6,223 nucleotides of DNA from an uncultured Clostridia bacterium (lineage in GTDB: Bacteria; Bacillota; Clostridia; TANB77; CAG-508): the NCBI GenBank assembly GCA_947629805.1, contig CANRFE010000075.1:1-6223 (forward strand). The letters are read 5' to 3'. Shown here piece by piece: positions 5,366-6,223 of the stretch; position 1 is the stretch's first letter, and every line of letters starts with the position of its first letter. A program made the translations under genes and the position numbers. The notes under the pieces were generated by a model. The model searched no databases, was not told where the DNA came from, and saw only the letters and a list, made by a program, of their open reading frames with translations.

Positions 5366-6223
5366 ATGTTAGAAATATTAGAAAAGTGTGAAATTTGTCC
5401 AAGAGAATGTAAAGTCAATAGAAAAAAACGGAAAAGTGGGAAATTGCAATGCCACAGACAAAGTAGAAATTGCATTGGTTTCCTTACATTCTTATGAAGA
5501 ACCTTGTATTAGTGGAAAAAATGGATCGGGTACAATTTTCTTTTCGCATTGCAATCTACATTGTATGTTTTGCCAAAATTATGAAATAAGCCAAGGAAAA
5601 ACAAAGCAAAAAGAAGTTACAATAGAAGAATTAGCCCAAATTATGCTAAAGCAACAAGAAAAGAAAGCCGAAAACATTAATCTAGTAACGCCTACTATGT
5701 ATGCCTATCAAATTAAAGAAGCTATTCTAATAGCAAGAAAAAAAGGTCTTCATATTCCGATTATTTATAATACAAATGGATATGAAAAAGTAGAAACCTT
5801 ACAAGAACTAGAAGGGGTTATTGATGTATATTTGCCAGATTTTAAGTATTATTCTAATGAAATAGCAGAAAAGTATTCCCAAGCGCCTCACTATTTTGAA
5901 ATAGCAAGCAAAGCTATTTTAGAAATGATAAGGCAGGTGGGAGAACCAATTTTTAATAAGAATGGCATGATACAAAAAGGAGTTATGATAAGACATTTAG
6001 TGCTTCCTAATCATTTACAGAATTCGAAAAATGTTTTGAAGTGGATAAAAGAAAATATTCCAAAAGAGATTTATATAAATGTAATGGCACAATATTTTCC
6101 TACCTATAAAGCAAAACAAGATTCTCTTCTTAATCGAAAATTAACAAAAAGAGAATATCAAGAAATAGAGCAATATTTTTATTTATTAAATTTTGCAAAT
6201 GGATATATACAAGACCTAGGAGA
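5366..6223 (+). CDS. PflX-like radical SAM protein, frameshifted near its 5' end and cut by the window edge
   Basis: The gene encodes a radical SAM protein of the PflX group (homologues of pyruvate formate-lyase activating enzyme). The physiological substrate is not established. From the ATG at 5366 the frame gives the expected Cys-rich start CEICPRECKVNR (8-19), then passes through seven A's (5422-5428) and stops at 5495-5497 after 43 codons. Removing one A gives a continuous frame from 5427 to the window end with NGKVGNC, SYEEPCISG, SGTIFFSHCNLHCMFCQN and later conserved blocks. The CX3CX2C cluster motif is Cys62, 66 and 69 (5550-5573) in the repaired numbering. The repaired length at the edge is 285 residues, close to the roughly 300 expected. 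No full Shine-Dalgarno is seen, only purine-rich AGAAGAA. A TATAAT at 5296-5301 lacks a -35. The break may be a sequencing error, a true mutation or a slippage site. Confidence 0.85.

Noticed and set aside
5420..5431. Programmed -1 frameshift at A-AAA-AAC in the radical SAM gene
   Set aside because: A -1 shift leads to the third frame, not the conserved one. The protein needs +1 or -2, so classic slippery-heptamer recoding does not fit.

Overview
The window is an AT-rich chromosomal stretch from a low-GC, endospore-forming Firmicute, most likely a Clostridia-class anaerobe. The evidence is a complete cotJA-cotJB-cotJC spore-coat operon, strong AGGAGG-type ribosome-binding sites, A/T-ending codons throughout, and a PflX-type radical SAM gene. 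Nothing seen fixes the genus. There are no insertion sequences, phage genes or CRISPR arrays.

Layout, left to right. (1) tRNA-Gly(UCC) with encoded CCA, followed by an intrinsic terminator. (2) ychF (+), the universal Obg-family ATPase/GTPase. (3) A terminator apparently shared by ychF and the converging cotJ operon. (4) cotJC, cotJB and cotJA on the minus strand, read in the order A-B-C, with each start codon overlapping the previous stop. CotJA and CotJB carry unusual Cys/Asn-rich N-terminal extensions. A possible SigE-like promoter lies upstream. (5) Diverging from the operon, a 418-codon plus-strand gene for a divergent RelA/SpoT-fold protein with its own SigA-like promoter. (6) A terminator that fills the gap between this gene and a minus-strand FatA/FatB-type acyl-ACP thioesterase. 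(7) A 49-codon minus-strand gene for a two-helix membrane peptide. It has a good SigA-type promoter, a leader inverted repeat, a near-perfect Shine-Dalgarno and its own terminator. (8) On the plus strand, a PflX-like radical SAM gene whose reading frame is broken in a run of seven A's near its 5' end; it runs off the right edge.

Apart from the cotJ operon, the genes look like independent single-gene transcription units separated by hairpins. No joint pathway is evident. The cotJ operon is a sporulation unit (mother-cell coat proteins including a dimanganese catalase-like protein). The others are housekeeping (tRNA, YchF), lipid metabolism (thioesterase), possible nucleotide signalling (RelA/SpoT-like), radical enzyme chemistry (PflX-like) and one unknown. 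I do not see a clear new multi-gene system. The best leads are the odd RelA/SpoT-like protein, the orphan small membrane peptide, the Cys/Asn-rich coat extensions and the frameshift.
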